Shown here piece after piece: positions 52,700-64,000 of a DNA stretch of 64,000 bases. The notes below the pieces were generated by a model. That model had not been told where the DNA came from, made no database searches, and worked only from the letters and a program-made list of their open reading frames with translations. The translations under genes and the position numbers were made by a program. The stretch is taken from contig SZZY01000003.1 of assembly GCA_009830035.1 (NCBI GenBank), positions 1 to 64,000 of the forward strand, read 5' to 3'. Each line of letters opens with the position of its first letter. Position 1 is the first letter of the stretch. Origin of the DNA: Pantoea sp. Eser. GTDB lineage: Bacteria; Pseudomonadota; Gammaproteobacteria; Enterobacterales; Enterobacteriaceae.

Positions 52700-54190
52700 C
52701 TAATGACTGGTGGCAGGCGACGCGCGGCCGTTCTTCAGCGCCCGATAGTCCAGCACCACGCCAGACAACACCGCCAGCAAGGTCAGCGCCATGCCGATTT
52801 CAAACAGCGCTGGCAGCCACGAAGAGAGTGTCAGCACGCCGAGCGCGTCGATAGCCAGCGCCAGCAGCCACAGCGCCAGGATACTGCATCCTCCGGCGAA
52901 CAGACGATGGGTCCAGCGATAACCCTGCGGGTAGTAGCAGCGGACCAGGAAGGTGCCGCTTTGCTGTACCTGATCCAGCGTCTGGCGGCAGAACGCCAGC
53001 AGCAGCAATCCCGGCAGACCGGCGGCCACGGTAAAGGCATAGAACGTCGGCCATCCCCACAGTTCAACCAGCCAGCCAGCTACCGGACCGACATAGACCC
53101 GGCCAACGGCGGAGAGCGCCGACAGCAGCGCAAACTGGGTGGCGGAAAAGGATTTGTTACACAGCGTCATCAGCAGCGCCACAAACGCCGCCGTGCCCAT
53201 CCCGCCGCACAGGTTTTCAACAAATACCGCGCTCGCCATGCTCCACAATTGCTTGTCGGTTACTGCCAGCAGCCAGTAGCCAAAATTCGATATCGCCTGC
53301 AGCAGGCCAAAAATCATCAGCGCCCGGAACAGGCTCAGGCGCTGCATCAGCACCCCGCCATACAACGCCCCGATAATCGTCGCCAGCAGGCCAAGCGTTT
53401 TGTTGACCACTCCGACGTCACCGGCATTGAAGCCCACGCCACGAATCAGGAAGGTCGTCGTCAGCGAGGCGGCAAACGCATCGCCCAGCTTATAAAGTAT
53501 GATCAGGGTGATCAGCAGCCAGGCATTGTTGCGCTGGAAAAAATCTTTTAACGGATCGACCACCGCCTTACGCAGCGTATGTGGCGTGGCGATGTGGGTA
53601 TCCGGTTCGCTGGCCAGCAGGGTGGCGATAATGCCGGGCACCAGCATCAGCGCCATCAGCCAGTAGGTCGTCTGCCAGCCCAGATAACGGTCGGCCAGCC
53701 ACAGCGCGAGTCCGCCCGAAATCAACATCGCCAGCCGGTAGCCCAGCACGGTGATTGCCGCACCGCTGCCGCGCTCTTCAGGCGGCAGGATGTCGGTTTT
53801 CCAGGCGTCAAAAACGATATCCTGCGAAGCAGAACAGAAAGCGATCAGCACCGCCAGCCCGGCCATCAGGGTCAGATCCCGGCTGGGTTGCAGAAAACCC
53901 ATCGCCACAATACCGCCAATCAGCGCCAGCTGGCTGAGCAGTAACCAGCCGCGACGCCGCCCGAGAAATGGCGGGGTATAGCGGTCCATCATTGGCGACC
54001 AGAGAAACTTAAACACGTAAGCCTGACCCACCAGCGAAAAGAAGCCGATGGTTTTCAGGTCAACATTTTCTACCGTCATCCACGCCTGCAGCGTCCCGGC
54101 GGTCAGGGCCAGCGGCAGTCCGGAAGCAAAACCGAGTAACATTAATACGGCGGCGTTTTTTTGACTGAAGAGACGAAGATAGTGGTTCAT
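52700..54190 (-). CDS. ampG: muropeptide permease AmpG
   Basis: AmpG imports anhydro-muropeptides from the periplasm for peptidoglycan recycling and beta-lactamase signalling. 496 residues (E. coli 491), 12-14 membrane segments of the MFS type. Conserved: LLGFASGLPLALTAGTLQAWM, VFKFLWSPMMDRYTPPFLGRRRGWLL, AFCSASQDIVFDAWKTDILPPEERGSGAA and LCGGMGTAAFVALLMTLCN. It follows yajG by 57 bases on the same strand, as in E. coli. Intact. Confidence 0.95.
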   Translation of the reverse strand: MNHYLRLFSQKNAAVLMLLGFASGLPLALTAGTLQAWMTVENVDLKTIGFFSLVGQAYVFKFLWSPMMDRYTPPFLGRRRGWLLLSQLALIGGIVAMGFLQPSRDLTLMAGLAVLIAFCSASQDIVFDAWKTDILPPEERGSGAAITVLGYRLAMLISGGLALWLADRYLGWQTTYWLMALMLVPGIIATLLASEPDTHIATPHTLRKAVVDPLKDFFQRNNAWLLITLIILYKLGDAFAASLTTTFLIRGVGFNAGDVGVVNKTLGLLATIIGALYGGVLMQRLSLFRALMIFGLLQAISNFGYWLLAVTDKQLWSMASAVFVENLCGGMGTAAFVALLMTLCNKSFSATQFALLSALSAVGRVYVGPVAGWLVELWGWPTFYAFTVAAGLPGLLLLAFCRQTLDQVQQSGTFLVRCYYPQGYRWTHRLFAGGCSILALWLLALAIDALGVLTLSSWLPALFEIGMALTLLAVLSGVVLDYRALKNGRASPATSH

Positions 54191-54247
54191 GCTGACCCTG
54201 AAGGTAACGATGTGCCCGGCACAGAGCCGGGCAGGGATGAAGCGGAA

Positions 54248-54826
54248 TTAACGGGCGTTTTGCTTGATGAAGTCATTGACGCTGGTGTCCTGCGCCATAT
54301 CAGCGATGACATCGCTCATGGTGGAGTTCACTGCGTTAATGATCTTCTGGTTACTGGCGCTGAACGCACCTTCTATGCTGTAAGTCTGGCGGTAGTTTTT
54401 AACCTGCTTGTTGCCGTTTTTGGCGGTGGCGATGATCGAGATATCCGCTTTGGTGGTAATGCTGTAGCGCACATTGCCTTGGGTCACTTCGGCATACAGA
54501 TTGTTGACCACAATCTGCAAATCAACCGCGCCATTTGGCCCCACCATATAACCGCGTGCGGTCATTTGCTTCTCCAGCACTTCCTGCAGCAGGAAACGCA
54601 GATCGCGCGATGGCGTCAGGGTCACTAACTGACCATCACGGTTCACTTTCGCCAGCGCCTGATCGCTACGCTGATCGGCACCGTTAATGCTGACAGTGAC
54701 GCCCATCAGGCCGGGATCCTGCTGCGGCAACTGAATTTTAGGCTGGATAGTAAGGGTATTATTGCTGGTTGCACAGCCGGCCAAAATGAACACAGCCAGC
54801 AGCGGGAATAACAGTTTTTTCAACAT
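54248..54826 (-). CDS. yajG: YajG family outer membrane lipoprotein
   Basis: 192 residues as in E. coli YajG. Signal peptide MLKKLLFPLLAVFILAGC (lipidated Cys 18). The mature protein has LPQQDPGLMGVTVSINGADQRSDQALAKV, LRFLLQEVLEKQMTARGYMVGP and the end QDTSVNDFIKQNAR. Role unknown. ATG 54826 is chosen for the lipobox spacing; the frame is open upstream to 54910. Divergent from bolA and upstream of ampG. Confidence 0.94.
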   Translation of the reverse strand: MLKKLLFPLLAVFILAGCATSNNTLTIQPKIQLPQQDPGLMGVTVSINGADQRSDQALAKVNRDGQLVTLTPSRDLRFLLQEVLEKQMTARGYMVGPNGAVDLQIVVNNLYAEVTQGNVRYSITTKADISIIATAKNGNKQVKNYRQTYSIEGAFSASNQKIINAVNSTMSDVIADMAQDTSVNDFIKQNAR

Positions 54827-55113
54827 ACTTTTTCTCGTTGGTGTCGGGGATTGGTTTGCAAAAACTGCCGCCATCATAGCATTGCCCGGCAGTGAAAAAA
54901 GCCCCGTCAAAGTGGAAAATGCGTATCAGGCGGATTTTAGAGTGGATCGTTCAGCGCCGGGTTTGCTGATGCTTTCCTCTGCGTTATCATGCGCGCCGAC
55001 GAAGCGCGGGCCGGAAATCGAATATTTACCGTCCGGCTACGGGAAAGCGCGATAAAAGCGACTAATATTGAAAGAGATGGGGGCACAGCGCTCGCCATTG
55101 AGGAGTAATACCC

Positions 55114-55428
55114 ATGATTCGCGAACAAATAGAAGAAAAGCTGCGCCTGGCTTTTGAGCCGGCTCATCTGGAAGTGCATGACGAAAGTTATCGACACAAT
55201 GTTCCTGCCGGGTCTGAGAGCCATTTCAAAGTGGTCATTGTCAGTGATTGCTTTGTGGGTCAACGTTTCCTGGCGCGGCATCGCTCCATCTACGGTGAAC
55301 TCGCGGCCGAATTAGCCGGCAGCGTGCACGCCTTAGCGCTTCATACTTATACCCTGAAGGAGTGGGAAGGACTGCAGGATACGGTACTGGCCTCGCCTAA
55401 CTGTCGCGGTGCCGGAACGCTCGCCTGA
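55114..55428 (+). CDS. bolA: BolA, stress-response morphology regulator
   Basis: 104 residues (E. coli 105). BolA fold: [78 protein letters not shown]. BolA acts as a transcription regulator and partners with monothiol glutaredoxin in Fe-S metabolism. GAGGAGTAAT precedes the ATG. The 287-base divergent gap to yajG holds both promoters. Confidence 0.95.
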   Translation: MIREQIEEKLRLAFEPAHLEVHDESYRHNVPAGSESHFKVVIVSDCFVGQRFLARHRSIYGELAAELAGSVHALALHTYTLKEWEGLQDTVLASPNCRGAGTLA

Positions 55429-55440
55429 TTACCCTTCACG

Positions 55441-55465
55441 AAAACGGCCTGCGGGCCGTTTTTTT
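55441..55465 (+). terminator. rho-independent terminator after bolA
   Basis: AAAACGGCC-TGCG-GGCCGTTTT stem with a run of seven T, 13 bases after the stop. Confidence 0.92.
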
Positions 55466-55542
55466 GGCTTAATTTAGCCAGAAACGCGATCTCCGGCTCA
55501 AAAAAGCAGCAAAGCTGCTGAAAAGTGGTGAGTTAGCGTCCT

Positions 55543-55571
55543 CGACTCATTCCGGCGATATCGCTATAATG
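55543..55571 (+). promoter_or_regulatory. putative tig promoter
   Basis: A perfect TATAAT at 55566-55571 is preceded by TCGACT (55543-55548) with a 17-base spacer. It leaves an untranslated leader of about 145 bases before tig. Confidence 0.55.
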
Positions 55572-55723
55572 CTGCGTCTATTTTTCCGGAATGTCTTCGG
55601 GACGCTTTTGGTAACAGGGATCAGGTTCTCTTCACGGAAGCCGTCCCGGTTGTTGGATACGGCGTATTTCACTATGTGTGGTGTCTGAAGTTGACCGAGC
55701 ACGTGATTTTTTGAGGTAACAAG

Positions 55724-57028
55724 ATGCAAGTTTCTGTAGAAACCACTCAGGGCCTGGGCTGTCGCATTACGATTACTGTCGCTGCTGACAGCATCGAAAG
55801 CGCTGTAAAAAAAGAACTGGTTGACGTTGCCAGGAAAGTCCGCATCGATGGTTTCCGTAAAGGAAAAGTGCCGATGAACATCGTTGCGCAGCGTTACGGC
55901 GCTTCTGTACGCCAGGACGTGCTGGGCGATCTGATGACGCGTAACTTCGTTGACGCCATCATCAAAGAGAAGATCAATCCGGCTGGCGCACCAAACTATG
56001 TGCCGGGCGAATATAAAGAAGGTCAGGATTTCACCTACTCGGTTGAATTCGAAGTCTATCCAGAAGTTGAGCTGAAAGGCCTGGAAAACATCGAAGTCGA
56101 AAAACCAGTGGTTGAAGTGACTGATGCTGATGTTGACACCATGCTGGACACCCTGCGCAAGCAGCAGGCTAACTGGATCGAAAGCGATGCAGCAGCCGGT
56201 CCGGAAGATCGTGCCACTATCGATTTCAACGGTTCCGTTGACGGTGAAGAATTCGAAGGCGGAAAAGCCTCTGATTTCGTACTGGCGATGGGCCAGGGCC
56301 GCATGATCCCAGGCTTTGAAGAAGGCGTTGTGGGTCACAAAGCGGGCGAGACTTTCACTATCGACGTGAAAGTCCCGGACGATTACCACGCGGAAAACCT
56401 GAAAGGCAAAGACGCGAAGTTCGAGATTGTGCTGAAGAAAGTTGAGACGCGCGAACTGCCAGAACTGACCGAAGAGTTCATTAAGCGTTTTGGCGTTGAA
56501 GATGGTTCCGTTGCCGGTCTGCGTACTGAAGTGCGTAAGAACATAGATCGTGAGCTGAAAGGCGCAATCCGTAACCGCGTGAAAACCCAGGCGATTGACG
56601 GTCTGGTCGCGGCGAACGACATCGACGTGCCCGCTGCGCTGATCGACAGCGAAATCGACGTACTGCGTCGCCAGGCTGCGCAGCGTTTCAGCGGCAACGA
56701 GCAGCAAGCGCTGGAACTGCCACGCGAACTGTTTGAAGAGCAGGCGAAACGCCGTGTGGTTGTTGGCCTGCTGCTGGGCGAAGTGATTCGTACTCACGAG
56801 CTGAAAGCTGACGAAGCTCGCGTTAACGCGCTGATCGAAGAGATGGCGTCTGCGTATGAAGATCCGCAGGAAGTGATCGAGTTCTACAGCAAGAATAACG
56901 AGCTGATGAACAACATGCGCAACGTCGCACTGGAAGAGCAAGCGGTTGAAGCGGTCCTGACGAAAGCCAAAGTGACCGAGAAACAGACCAACTTCCAGGA
57001 TCTGATGAATCAGACCGCTCAGGCCTGA
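55724..57028 (+). CDS. tig: trigger factor
   Basis: Ribosome-bound chaperone and prolyl isomerase. 434 residues (E. coli 432). The N-terminal ribosome-binding domain includes the signature [17 protein letters not shown] near residue 44. The FKBP-type isomerase domain follows ([45 protein letters not shown]), then the helical C-terminal domain. GAGGTAAC precedes ATG 55724. First of the tig-clpP-clpX-lon series; a terminator follows. Confidence 0.97.
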   Translation: MQVSVETTQGLGCRITITVAADSIESAVKKELVDVARKVRIDGFRKGKVPMNIVAQRYGASVRQDVLGDLMTRNFVDAIIKEKINPAGAPNYVPGEYKEGQDFTYSVEFEVYPEVELKGLENIEVEKPVVEVTDADVDTMLDTLRKQQANWIESDAAAGPEDRATIDFNGSVDGEEFEGGKASDFVLAMGQGRMIPGFEEGVVGHKAGETFTIDVKVPDDYHAENLKGKDAKFEIVLKKVETRELPELTEEFIKRFGVEDGSVAGLRTEVRKNIDRELKGAIRNRVKTQAIDGLVAANDIDVPAALIDSEIDVLRRQAAQRFSGNEQQALELPRELFEEQAKRRVVVGLLLGEVIRTHELKADEARVNALIEEMASAYEDPQEVIEFYSKNNELMNNMRNVALEEQAVEAVLTKAKVTEKQTNFQDLMNQTAQA

Positions 57029-57051
57029 TCACCGATTTAACCGTCTGTGCT

Positions 57052-57083
57052 AAGCCCGTGACTGAAAAGGCGCGGGCTTTTTT
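57052..57083 (+). terminator. rho-independent terminator after tig
   Basis: AGCCCG (57052-57057) pairs with CGGGCT (57073-57078), followed by six T. Confidence 0.8.
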
Positions 57084-57191
57084 GTGTTTCGCGTTTGAGC
57101 GCACACTTTTTGTCGCTATTTGCCTAATTATTCGGCAAATTATTCACGCATCGCTTTTTCCGGGTTAGCGATTGAGGAAAAGGTTGTTATG

Positions 57192-57220
57192 CTTGAAACA
57201 ACTCGGCAGCATCCCCAGAT
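57192..57220 (+). promoter_or_regulatory. putative sigma-32 heat-shock promoter of clpP
   Basis: CTTGAAA (57192-57198) and CCCCAGAT (57213-57220) with a 14-base spacer closely match the sigma-32 consensus (CTTGAAA, CCCCATnT). It lies about 140 bases before clpP in a 333-base gap that otherwise has only the tig terminator. Confidence 0.75.
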
Positions 57221-57361
57221 ATAGGGAGTATGCAAGAAAACAGTTGTGCTGACTGATTAGCCGTCCTGAGGTGTCGGAAACAGGCAGAGCGTGGTTTTTT
57301 CCGCTCGTCTTACGTAGATCGGTACAGAATGTTGCCAATGAAATTTATCCAGGAGGCGGTA

Positions 57362-57985
57362 ATGTCATACAGTGGCGATCGTGAATATACAGCACCGCAC
57401 AATGCGCTGGTGCCAATGGTGGTCGAACAAACTTCGCGCGGTGAGCGTTCTTACGACATCTACTCCCGTCTGCTCAAAGAGCGCGTCATCTTTCTGACCG
57501 GCCAGGTTGAAGATCACATGGCCAATCTGATCGTGGCGCAGATGCTGTTTCTGGAAGCAGAAAACCCGGAAAAAGATATCTACCTCTACATCAACTCGCC
57601 AGGCGGGGTGATTACCGCCGGGATGTCGATCTACGACACCATGAAATTTATCAAACCAGATGTCAGCACCATCTGTATGGGACAGGCATGCTCTATGGGC
57701 GCCTTCCTGCTGACTGCGGGCACCAAAGGCAAGCGCTTCTGCCTGCCAAACTCCCGCGCGATGATCCACCAGCCACTGGGTGGCTATCAGGGTCAGGCGT
57801 CAGACATTGAAATCCATGCGCGTGAAATCCTGAAAGTTAAGCGGTGTATGAACGAGCTGATGGCTGAGCATACCGGTAAAACGCTGGAAGAAATTGAGCG
57901 TGATACCGAGCGTGACCGTTTCCTCTCGGCGAGTGAAGCGGTAGAGTATGGATTAGTCGATTCAATTCTGACGCATCGAGAATAA
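57362..57985 (+). CDS. clpP: ATP-dependent Clp protease proteolytic subunit
   Basis: 207 residues as in E. coli. A propeptide [14 protein letters not shown] precedes ALVPMVVEQ, as in the processed enzyme. Catalytic triad: Ser in [16 protein letters not shown], His in [13 protein letters not shown], Asp in the [18 protein letters not shown] region. E. coli has VKGRMNELM, here VKRCMNELM, an unusual Cys. ATG 57362 follows CAGGAGGCGGTA. It forms a 14-mer with ClpX or ClpA rings; clpX follows 134 bases later. Confidence 0.97.
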   Translation: MSYSGDREYTAPHNALVPMVVEQTSRGERSYDIYSRLLKERVIFLTGQVEDHMANLIVAQMLFLEAENPEKDIYLYINSPGGVITAGMSIYDTMKFIKPDVSTICMGQACSMGAFLLTAGTKGKRFCLPNSRAMIHQPLGGYQGQASDIEIHAREILKVKRCMNELMAEHTGKTLEEIERDTERDRFLSASEAVEYGLVDSILTHRE

Positions 57986-58119
57986 GACCCGACTCACCCT
58001 TGTCCTTACGCTATAGTTAACGGGATAAGGGTACCAATTTGGGTTAAATGAATTTCGGCCGTCTCCGCACGGCCAGCGCCGTACGCCGGTATGGCCTGAG
58101 AACAAGAAGAGGTTAACTG

Positions 58120-59391
<1,272 letters not shown>

Positions 59392-59423
59392 ATAAACAGA
59401 TCATCCAGGTTGTCATCTTAAAA

Positions 59424-59446
59424 AAGGGGAAAATGTTTCCCCTTTT
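59424..59446 (+). terminator. rho-independent terminator after clpX
   Basis: AAAGGGGAAA-ATG-TTTCCCCTTT stem followed by TGCTTTTC. Confidence 0.85.
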
Positions 59447-59467
59447 GCTTTTCTCGCCTCTGTGACG

Positions 59468-59495
59468 TTGAATGTCGGACGATCATCCCCATATA
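59468..59495 (+). promoter_or_regulatory. putative sigma-32 promoter of lon
   Basis: GTTGAA (59468-59473) and CCCCATATA (59487-59495) correspond to the heat-shock promoter before E. coli lon (GTTGAATG and CATCCCCATATACT). About 85 bases upstream of the lon ATG. Confidence 0.8.
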
Positions 59496-59577
59496 CTCAG
59501 ATACCTGTGGGTTTAACTGCATACCTGCCTGATGCGGTTCCCATCACCTGGCGGACATTAAACTAAGAGAGAGCTCT

Positions 59578-61932
59578 ATGAATCCCGAGCGTTCTGAACG
59601 CATTGAAATCCCCGTGTTGCCGCTGCGCGACGTTGTGGTTTATCCGCACATGGTAATTCCGTTGTTTGTTGGCCGGGAAAAATCAATTCGGTGCCTTGAA
59701 GCCGCAATGGATCATGATAAGAAGATCATGCTGGTCGCACAGAAAGAGGCTTCAACGGATGAACCTAGCATTAACGATCTCTTCTGCGTAGGGACCGTTG
59801 CGTCTGTATTGCAAATGCTGAAACTGCCGGACGGTACGGTTAAAGTGCTGGTCGAAGGTTTGCAGCGCGCCCACATCACCACGCTGGCTGATAATGGTGA
59901 TCATTTTGTGGCCGAGGCTGGATATCTGGTTTCGCCAGAGATTGAAGAGCGCGAGCAGGAAGTGCTGGTGCGCACCGCAATCAATCAGTTTGAAGGCTAC
60001 ATCAAACTTAATAAAAAGATCCCGCCTGAGGTTTTAACCTCGCTGAACAACATTGACGATGCGGCACGTCTGGCTGACACCGTCGCTGCACATATGCCGT
60101 TGAAACTGGCAGACAAACAGTCTGTGCTTGAGATGTCCTACGTTAACGAACGTCTGGAATATCTGATGGCGATGATGGAGTCTGAAATCGATCTGCTGCA
60201 GGTTGAGAAGCGTATTCGCAACCGCGTTAAAAAGCAGATGGAGAAGAGCCAGCGTGAGTACTATCTGAATGAGCAGATGAAGGCGATTCAGAAAGAGCTG
60301 GGCGAGATGGACGATGCGCCTGACGAGTACGAAGCGTTAAAACGCAAAATCGACGCGGCGAAAATGCCGGAAGAGGCGCGTGAAAAAGCTGAAGCTGAAC
60401 TGCAGAAGCTGAAGATGATGTCTCCGATGTCAGCGGAAGCGACCGTGGTACGTGGCTATATTGACTGGATGGTGCAGGTTCCGTGGAACGCGCGCAGCAA
60501 AGTCAAAAAAGATCTGCGTAAAGCCCAGCAGACGCTGGATATCGACCATTACGGCCTTGAGCGCGTCAAGGATCGTATCCTTGAGTATCTTGCGGTGCAG
60601 AGTCGCGTCAGCAAAATCAAAGGCCCGATCCTCTGCCTGGTCGGACCGCCAGGGGTGGGTAAAACCTCCCTCGGTCAGTCGATCGCCAAAGCGACCAGAC
60701 GTAAATATGTGCGTATGGCGCTGGGCGGCGTGCGTGACGAGGCGGAGATCCGCGGTCACCGTCGTACCTATATCGGTTCGATGCCGGGCAAACTGATCCA
60801 GAAAATGGCCAAAGTCGGGGTTAAAAACCCGCTGTTCCTGCTGGATGAGATCGACAAAATGTCGTCCGACATGCGTGGCGATCCGGCTTCAGCTCTGCTG
60901 GAAGTGCTTGATCCAGAGCAGAATATTGCGTTCAACGATCATTATCTGGAAGTCGATTATGACCTGTCAGATGTGATGTTCGTGGCAACGTCGAACTCCG
61001 TGAACATTCCGGCACCGCTGCTGGACCGTATGGAAGTGATTCGTCTGTCGGGTTATACCGAAGATGAAAAACTGAACATCGCCAAACAGCATCTGCTGCC
61101 GAAGCAGATTGAGCGTAACGCGCTGAAAGCCCATGAGATCACGGTCGAAGACGGTGCGATTGTCGGCATTATTCGTTACTACACCCGCGAAGCCGGGGTG
61201 CGTAGCCTTGAGCGTGAGCTGTCGAAATTGTGCCGTAAAGCGGTCAAGTCGCTGCTGATGGACAAGACGAAAAAGCACATCACCATCAATGGTGAAAACC
61301 TGAAGGATTTCCTTGGGGTGCAGCGCTTCGACTACGGTCGTGCCGACAGTGAAAACCGCGTGGGCCAGGTAACCGGTCTGGCGTGGACGGAAGTAGGTGG
61401 CGATCTGCTGACGATTGAAACCGCCTGCGTACCGGGTAAAGGTAAGCTGACCTATACCGGTTCACTGGGTGAGGTGATGCAGGAGTCGATTCAGGCCGCC
61501 TTAACCGTAGTGCGTGCGCGTGCCGAGAAGCTGGGCATCAACGGCGACTTCTACGAGATACGTGATATCCACGTTCACGTTCCGGAAGGGGCAACGCCGA
61601 AAGATGGTCCAAGCGCCGGTATTGCAATGTGTACCGCGCTGGTTTCCTGTCTGACCGGTAACCCGGTGCGTGCTGATGTCGCCATGACCGGTGAAATCAC
61701 CCTGCGTGGACAGGTACTGCCGATTGGCGGACTGAAAGAGAAGCTGCTGGCAGCCCACCGCGGTGGCATTAAAACGGTCCTGATCCCGGACGACAACAAA
61801 CGCGATCTGGAAGAGATTCCACAGAACGTGATTGCCGATCTCGACATCCATCCGGTAAAACGCATCGAAGAAGTGCTGAATCTGGCACTGGAAAATGCGC
61901 CGTACGGTATGCAGGTTGCGACCGCAAAATAG
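59578..61932 (+). CDS. lon: ATP-dependent protease Lon
   Basis: 784 residues as in E. coli. N-terminal substrate domain (to about residue 310), AAA+ module with Walker [19 protein letters not shown] near 355 and Walker [13 protein letters not shown], then the protease domain with catalytic Ser in [15 protein letters not shown] (about 679) and Lys in [17 protein letters not shown] (about 722). Degrades misfolded and regulatory proteins. GAGAGAGCTCT precedes the ATG. Intact, flanked by a heat-shock promoter and a terminator. Confidence 0.97.
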   Translation: MNPERSERIEIPVLPLRDVVVYPHMVIPLFVGREKSIRCLEAAMDHDKKIMLVAQKEASTDEPSINDLFCVGTVASVLQMLKLPDGTVKVLVEGLQRAHITTLADNGDHFVAEAGYLVSPEIEEREQEVLVRTAINQFEGYIKLNKKIPPEVLTSLNNIDDAARLADTVAAHMPLKLADKQSVLEMSYVNERLEYLMAMMESEIDLLQVEKRIRNRVKKQMEKSQREYYLNEQMKAIQKELGEMDDAPDEYEALKRKIDAAKMPEEAREKAEAELQKLKMMSPMSAEATVVRGYIDWMVQVPWNARSKVKKDLRKAQQTLDIDHYGLERVKDRILEYLAVQSRVSKIKGPILCLVGPPGVGKTSLGQSIAKATRRKYVRMALGGVRDEAEIRGHRRTYIGSMPGKLIQKMAKVGVKNPLFLLDEIDKMSSDMRGDPASALLEVLDPEQNIAFNDHYLEVDYDLSDVMFVATSNSVNIPAPLLDRMEVIRLSGYTEDEKLNIAKQHLLPKQIERNALKAHEITVEDGAIVGIIRYYTREAGVRSLERELSKLCRKAVKSLLMDKTKKHITINGENLKDFLGVQRFDYGRADSENRVGQVTGLAWTEVGGDLLTIETACVPGKGKLTYTGSLGEVMQESIQAALTVVRARAEKLGINGDFYEIRDIHVHVPEGATPKDGPSAGIAMCTALVSCLTGNPVRADVAMTGEITLRGQVLPIGGLKEKLLAAHRGGIKTVLIPDDNKRDLEEIPQNVIADLDIHPVKRIEEVLNLALENAPYGMQVATAK

Positions 61933-61961
61933 TGATTAACGGCATAAACCGTTAAAAAGCG

Positions 61962-61999
61962 AAGCTGGCAAGGCAATTGGCGCTTGCCAGCTTTTTTTT
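61962..61999 (+). terminator. rho-independent terminator after lon
   Basis: AAGCTGGCAAG (61962-61972) pairs with CTTGCCAGCTT (61983-61993), followed by a run of T. Confidence 0.92.
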
Positions 62000-62147
62000 G
62001 TGCCGCTAATTTAGGTGGCTGTCGACGCGGTGTTCTCAGAGGAATTCCGTTGTTTCGGCTCCACAGGCTTGATATAACTTGCTGCGTGTGCGTATCCGGC
62101 GGGAAGCGCGGGTACGATGTGAAATAATAAAAGAGGGGATGAAGAGA

Positions 62148-62420
62148 GTGAATAAGTCACAGTTGATCGACAAAATTGCTGCGGATGCTGATATTTCTAA
62201 AGCAGCAGCGGGACGTGTTTTAGATGCATTCATGGATTCTGTTTCTGACGCGCTGAAAGGCGGCGATGAAGTAGCGCTGGTCGGTTTCGGCACTTTCTCC
62301 GTGCGCGAGCGTGCTGCACGCACTGGCCGCAACCCACAAACCGGCAAAGAGATTACGATTCCGGCCGGTAAAGTCCCGGGATTCCGTGCTGGTAAAGCCT
62401 TGAAAGACGCAGTCAATTAA
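62148..62420 (+). CDS. hupB: DNA-binding protein HU-beta
   Basis: 90 residues as in E. coli HupB and also starting with GTG (62148; [20 protein letters not shown]). The DNA-bending arm shows [29 protein letters not shown] and the end [14 protein letters not shown]-beta compacts and bends DNA as a dimer. GAGGGGATGAAGAGA lies upstream. Confidence 0.97.
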   Translation: MNKSQLIDKIAADADISKAAAGRVLDAFMDSVSDALKGGDEVALVGFGTFSVRERAARTGRNPQTGKEITIPAGKVPGFRAGKALKDAVN

Positions 62421-62496
62421 TAACAACGAAAACGTTCATTGACGTATTTTCTTCAGTGGATCAGAGGACGGTTAACGCGTTCTCATGTAACATACG

Positions 62497-62523
62497 GGCA
62501 CATCAATCAGATGTGCCTTTTTT
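62497..62523 (+). terminator. rho-independent terminator after hupB
   Basis: GGCACATC-AATCA-GATGTGCC stem followed by TTTTTTG. Confidence 0.92.
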
Positions 62524-62667
62524 GTTTTTACCGGCGATAATCAGGCCATAATATGGACCGGGGCTGGCTTGAGGCTGACAGCGAAGTCTGCAGCTGCGTG
62601 GTGCGTCAGGATACGGCGTATTGCGCCCGAGCTTTACATTCACACTACAGCGGAGTGTTATCATACC

Positions 62668-64000
62668 ATGATGAACCATTTACGCGCGGCGTCGAACCAC
62701 GTCGTGCTCAAGATTATTTTGGGGTTGATTATCCTCTCCTTTGTGCTGACCGGCGTTGGCAACTATCTGATTGGCGGCAACAATGATTATGCGGCCAAGG
62801 TTAACGGTAAGGAAATCAGCCGGGCACAGCTGGAACAGGCGTTCAACAGCGAGCGCAGCCGTCAGCAGAAGATGCTGGGCGATCAATTTTCCCAGCTGGC
62901 CAGTAACGATGGCTACATGCAGCAGATCCGCCAGCAGGCGCTGTCGCAGTTAGTCGATCAGGCCCTGCTCGACAGCTATATCAAAGATTTGCATCTCAGC
63001 ATCAGCGACGATCAGGTGAAGCAGGCGATTTTTAATCAGCAGGCTTTCCAGTCCAATGGCAAATTCGATAACGCCAAATATCTCGCTCTGATCGGCAATA
63101 TGGGCTTTTCCGCCGACCAGTATGCTGAAGAGCTGCGTAAGCAGCTCTCTAATCAGCTACTGATCAATGCGGTAGCGAACACCGACTTCATGCTTAAGGG
63201 CGAAACCAGCAAACTGGTGGAACTGGTTTCACAACAGCGTGTTATTCGTCAGGCGACGCTGGACGTCAATGCTCTGGCGGCTAAGCAGACAGTAACGGAT
63301 GATGAGATAAGTCAGTATTACCAGCAGCATAAAACCAGCTTTATGGCACCGGAGCAGTTCCGTGTCAGCTACATCCTGATGGATGCAGCCAGCATGCAAC
63401 AGGATGCCAGCGAGGCCGATATTCAGGCCTGGTACGACCAGCACAAAGCTGACTACACCCAGCCGCAGCGTAATCGCTACAGTGTTATTCAGACCAAAAC
63501 GGAAGCGGACGCCAATGTGTTGCTGACCCAGCTGAAAGGCGGCGCCAGCTTCACCGAACTGGCAAAAAGCAAATTCATCGACCCGATCTCGTCGCGTAAG
63601 GGCGGTGATATGGGCTGGCTGGAACCTGCGACCACGCCAGATGAGCTGAAGAATGCCGGTCTGACCGAAAAAGGTCAGATGTCAGGGGTGATTAAATCCT
63701 CTGTCGGTTTCCTGATTGTGCGTCTCGACGATATCCAGCCAGAGCAGGTTAAGCCGCTGGATGAGGTCCGTGATGCCATTGCGGCGAAAGTGAAGCAGGA
63801 GAAGGGCGTCGATGCTTTCTATAAACTGCAGCAGAAAGTCAGCGAAGCGGCCAGCAACGATAACGAATCGCTGGCGGGTGCCGAGCAGGCTTCCGGCCTG
63901 AAAGCCAAAGAAACCGGCTGGTTCAGCCAAGATGCGCTGCCGAAGGAACTCGACTTCGACGCGGTGAAACAGGCGATCTTTAACGGTGGACTGGTAGGGC
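62668..64000 (+). CDS. ppiD: periplasmic folding chaperone PpiD (partial)
   Basis: Open from ATG 62668 to the window end, about 444 of roughly 620 residues. One N-terminal membrane anchor (about residues 13-36, VLKIILGLIILSFVLTGVGNYL) follows a short cytosolic start. The periplasmic SurA-like chaperone part has AAKVNGKEISRAQLEQAFNSERSR, the parvulin-like domain near residues 265-355 (NRYSVIQTKTEADA, GGDMGWLEPATTPDELKNAGL, SSVGFLIVRLDDIQP) and NDNESLAGAEQAS. Works with the Sec translocon on emerging exported proteins. Two ATGs are adjacent (62668, 62671), the first is used as in E. coli. No lesion within the visible part. Confidence 0.95.
   Translation, partial: MMNHLRAASNHVVLKIILGLIILSFVLTGVGNYLIGGNNDYAAKVNGKEISRAQLEQAFNSERSRQQKMLGDQFSQLASNDGYMQQIRQQALSQLVDQALLDSYIKDLHLSISDDQVKQAIFNQQAFQSNGKFDNAKYLALIGNMGFSADQYAEELRKQLSNQLLINAVANTDFMLKGETSKLVELVSQQRVIRQATLDVNALAAKQTVTDDEISQYYQQHKTSFMAPEQFRVSYILMDAASMQQDASEADIQAWYDQHKADYTQPQRNRYSVIQTKTEADANVLLTQLKGGASFTELAKSKFIDPISSRKGGDMGWLEPATTPDELKNAGLTEKGQMSGVIKSSVGFLIVRLDDIQPEQVKPLDEVRDAIAAKVKQEKGVDAFYKLQQKVSEAASNDNESLAGAEQASGLKAKETGWFSQDALPKELDFDAVKQAIFNGGLVG

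Noticed and set aside
55547-56941. 464-codon open frame on the minus strand opposite tig
   Set aside because: It lies wholly opposite a gene with perfect family similarity. Its composition (rich in Phe, His, Val, Asn) is what the codon bias of tig produces on the opposite strand.

Overview
The window is a chromosomal segment of an enterobacterium of the Pantoea/Erwinia type (Erwiniaceae). The gene order follows the Escherichia coli 8-10 min region almost step by step: iraP, psiF, proC, yaiI, aroL, yaiA, aroM, ppnP, rdgC, mak, sbcCD, brnQ, proY, acpH, queA-tgt-yajC-secDF, yajI, nrdR-ribD-ribE-nusB-thiL-pgpA, yajO, dxs-ispA-xseB, thiI, yajL-panE, yajQ, yajR, cyoABCDE, ampG, yajG, bolA, tig, clpP-clpX-lon-hupB-ppiD. 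No rRNA, tRNA, phage, insertion sequence or CRISPR array was recognised.

The main feature is decay. About 22 genes carry in-frame stops, frameshifts, internal deletions or fused ends: an mdtG-like transporter, a lacZ 5' remnant with its operator, a small lipoprotein, a Rieske/FAD reductase, an IclR regulator, a DUF1177 gene, ppnP, mak, an ethanolamine-type permease, a phosphotransferase, an AraC regulator, a CsgG-like and a DUF799 lipoprotein, sbcC, sbcD, a metE-like gene, proY, a phytase-like phosphatase, an inositol monophosphatase, acpH, yajI, kbp and yajO. Housekeeping genes in the same sequence (secDF, ribDE, nusB, dxs, ispA, thiI, cyo, tig, clpPX, lon) are full length. This suggests relaxed selection on accessory functions rather than poor sequence quality. 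The pattern fits a lineage in early genome reduction, for example an insect-associated Pantoea-like symbiont; that lifestyle is inference.

Layout. 1-3.6 kb: broken remnants around intact iraP and psiF; phoA is absent. 3.6-10.6 kb: proC, yaiI, a DUF2076 gene, aroL-yaiA, a dead IclR/DUF1177 insertion, aroM, broken ppnP, rdgC. 10.7-20.4 kb: an almost wholly dead zone (mak, permease/kinase/AraC cluster, lipoprotein triad, sbcCD, metE-like remnant) in which phoB-phoR are also missing. 20.7-26.6 kb: intact brnQ, then dead proY, phosphatases and acpH. 26.7-45.4 kb: mostly intact tRNA modification (queA, tgt), Sec translocon (yajC, secD, secF), riboflavin (nrdR-ribD-ribE-nusB), thiamine/phospholipid (thiL, pgpA), isoprenoid (dxs, ispA) and thiI genes. 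45.4-46.0 kb: a gene-free spacer with imperfect repeats and a nested multi-hairpin element. 46.0-54.8 kb: yajR, cytochrome bo oxidase operon, ampG, yajG. 55.1-64 kb: bolA, tig and the ATP-dependent protease cluster with heat-shock-type promoters, hupB, and ppiD cut by the window end.

No convincing new multi-gene system was found. The best candidates for follow-up are the multi-hairpin element near 45.7 kb, the lacZ/lac operator fossil joined to mdtG through a 30-bp palindrome, and the combined loss of sbcCD, phoBR and phoA.
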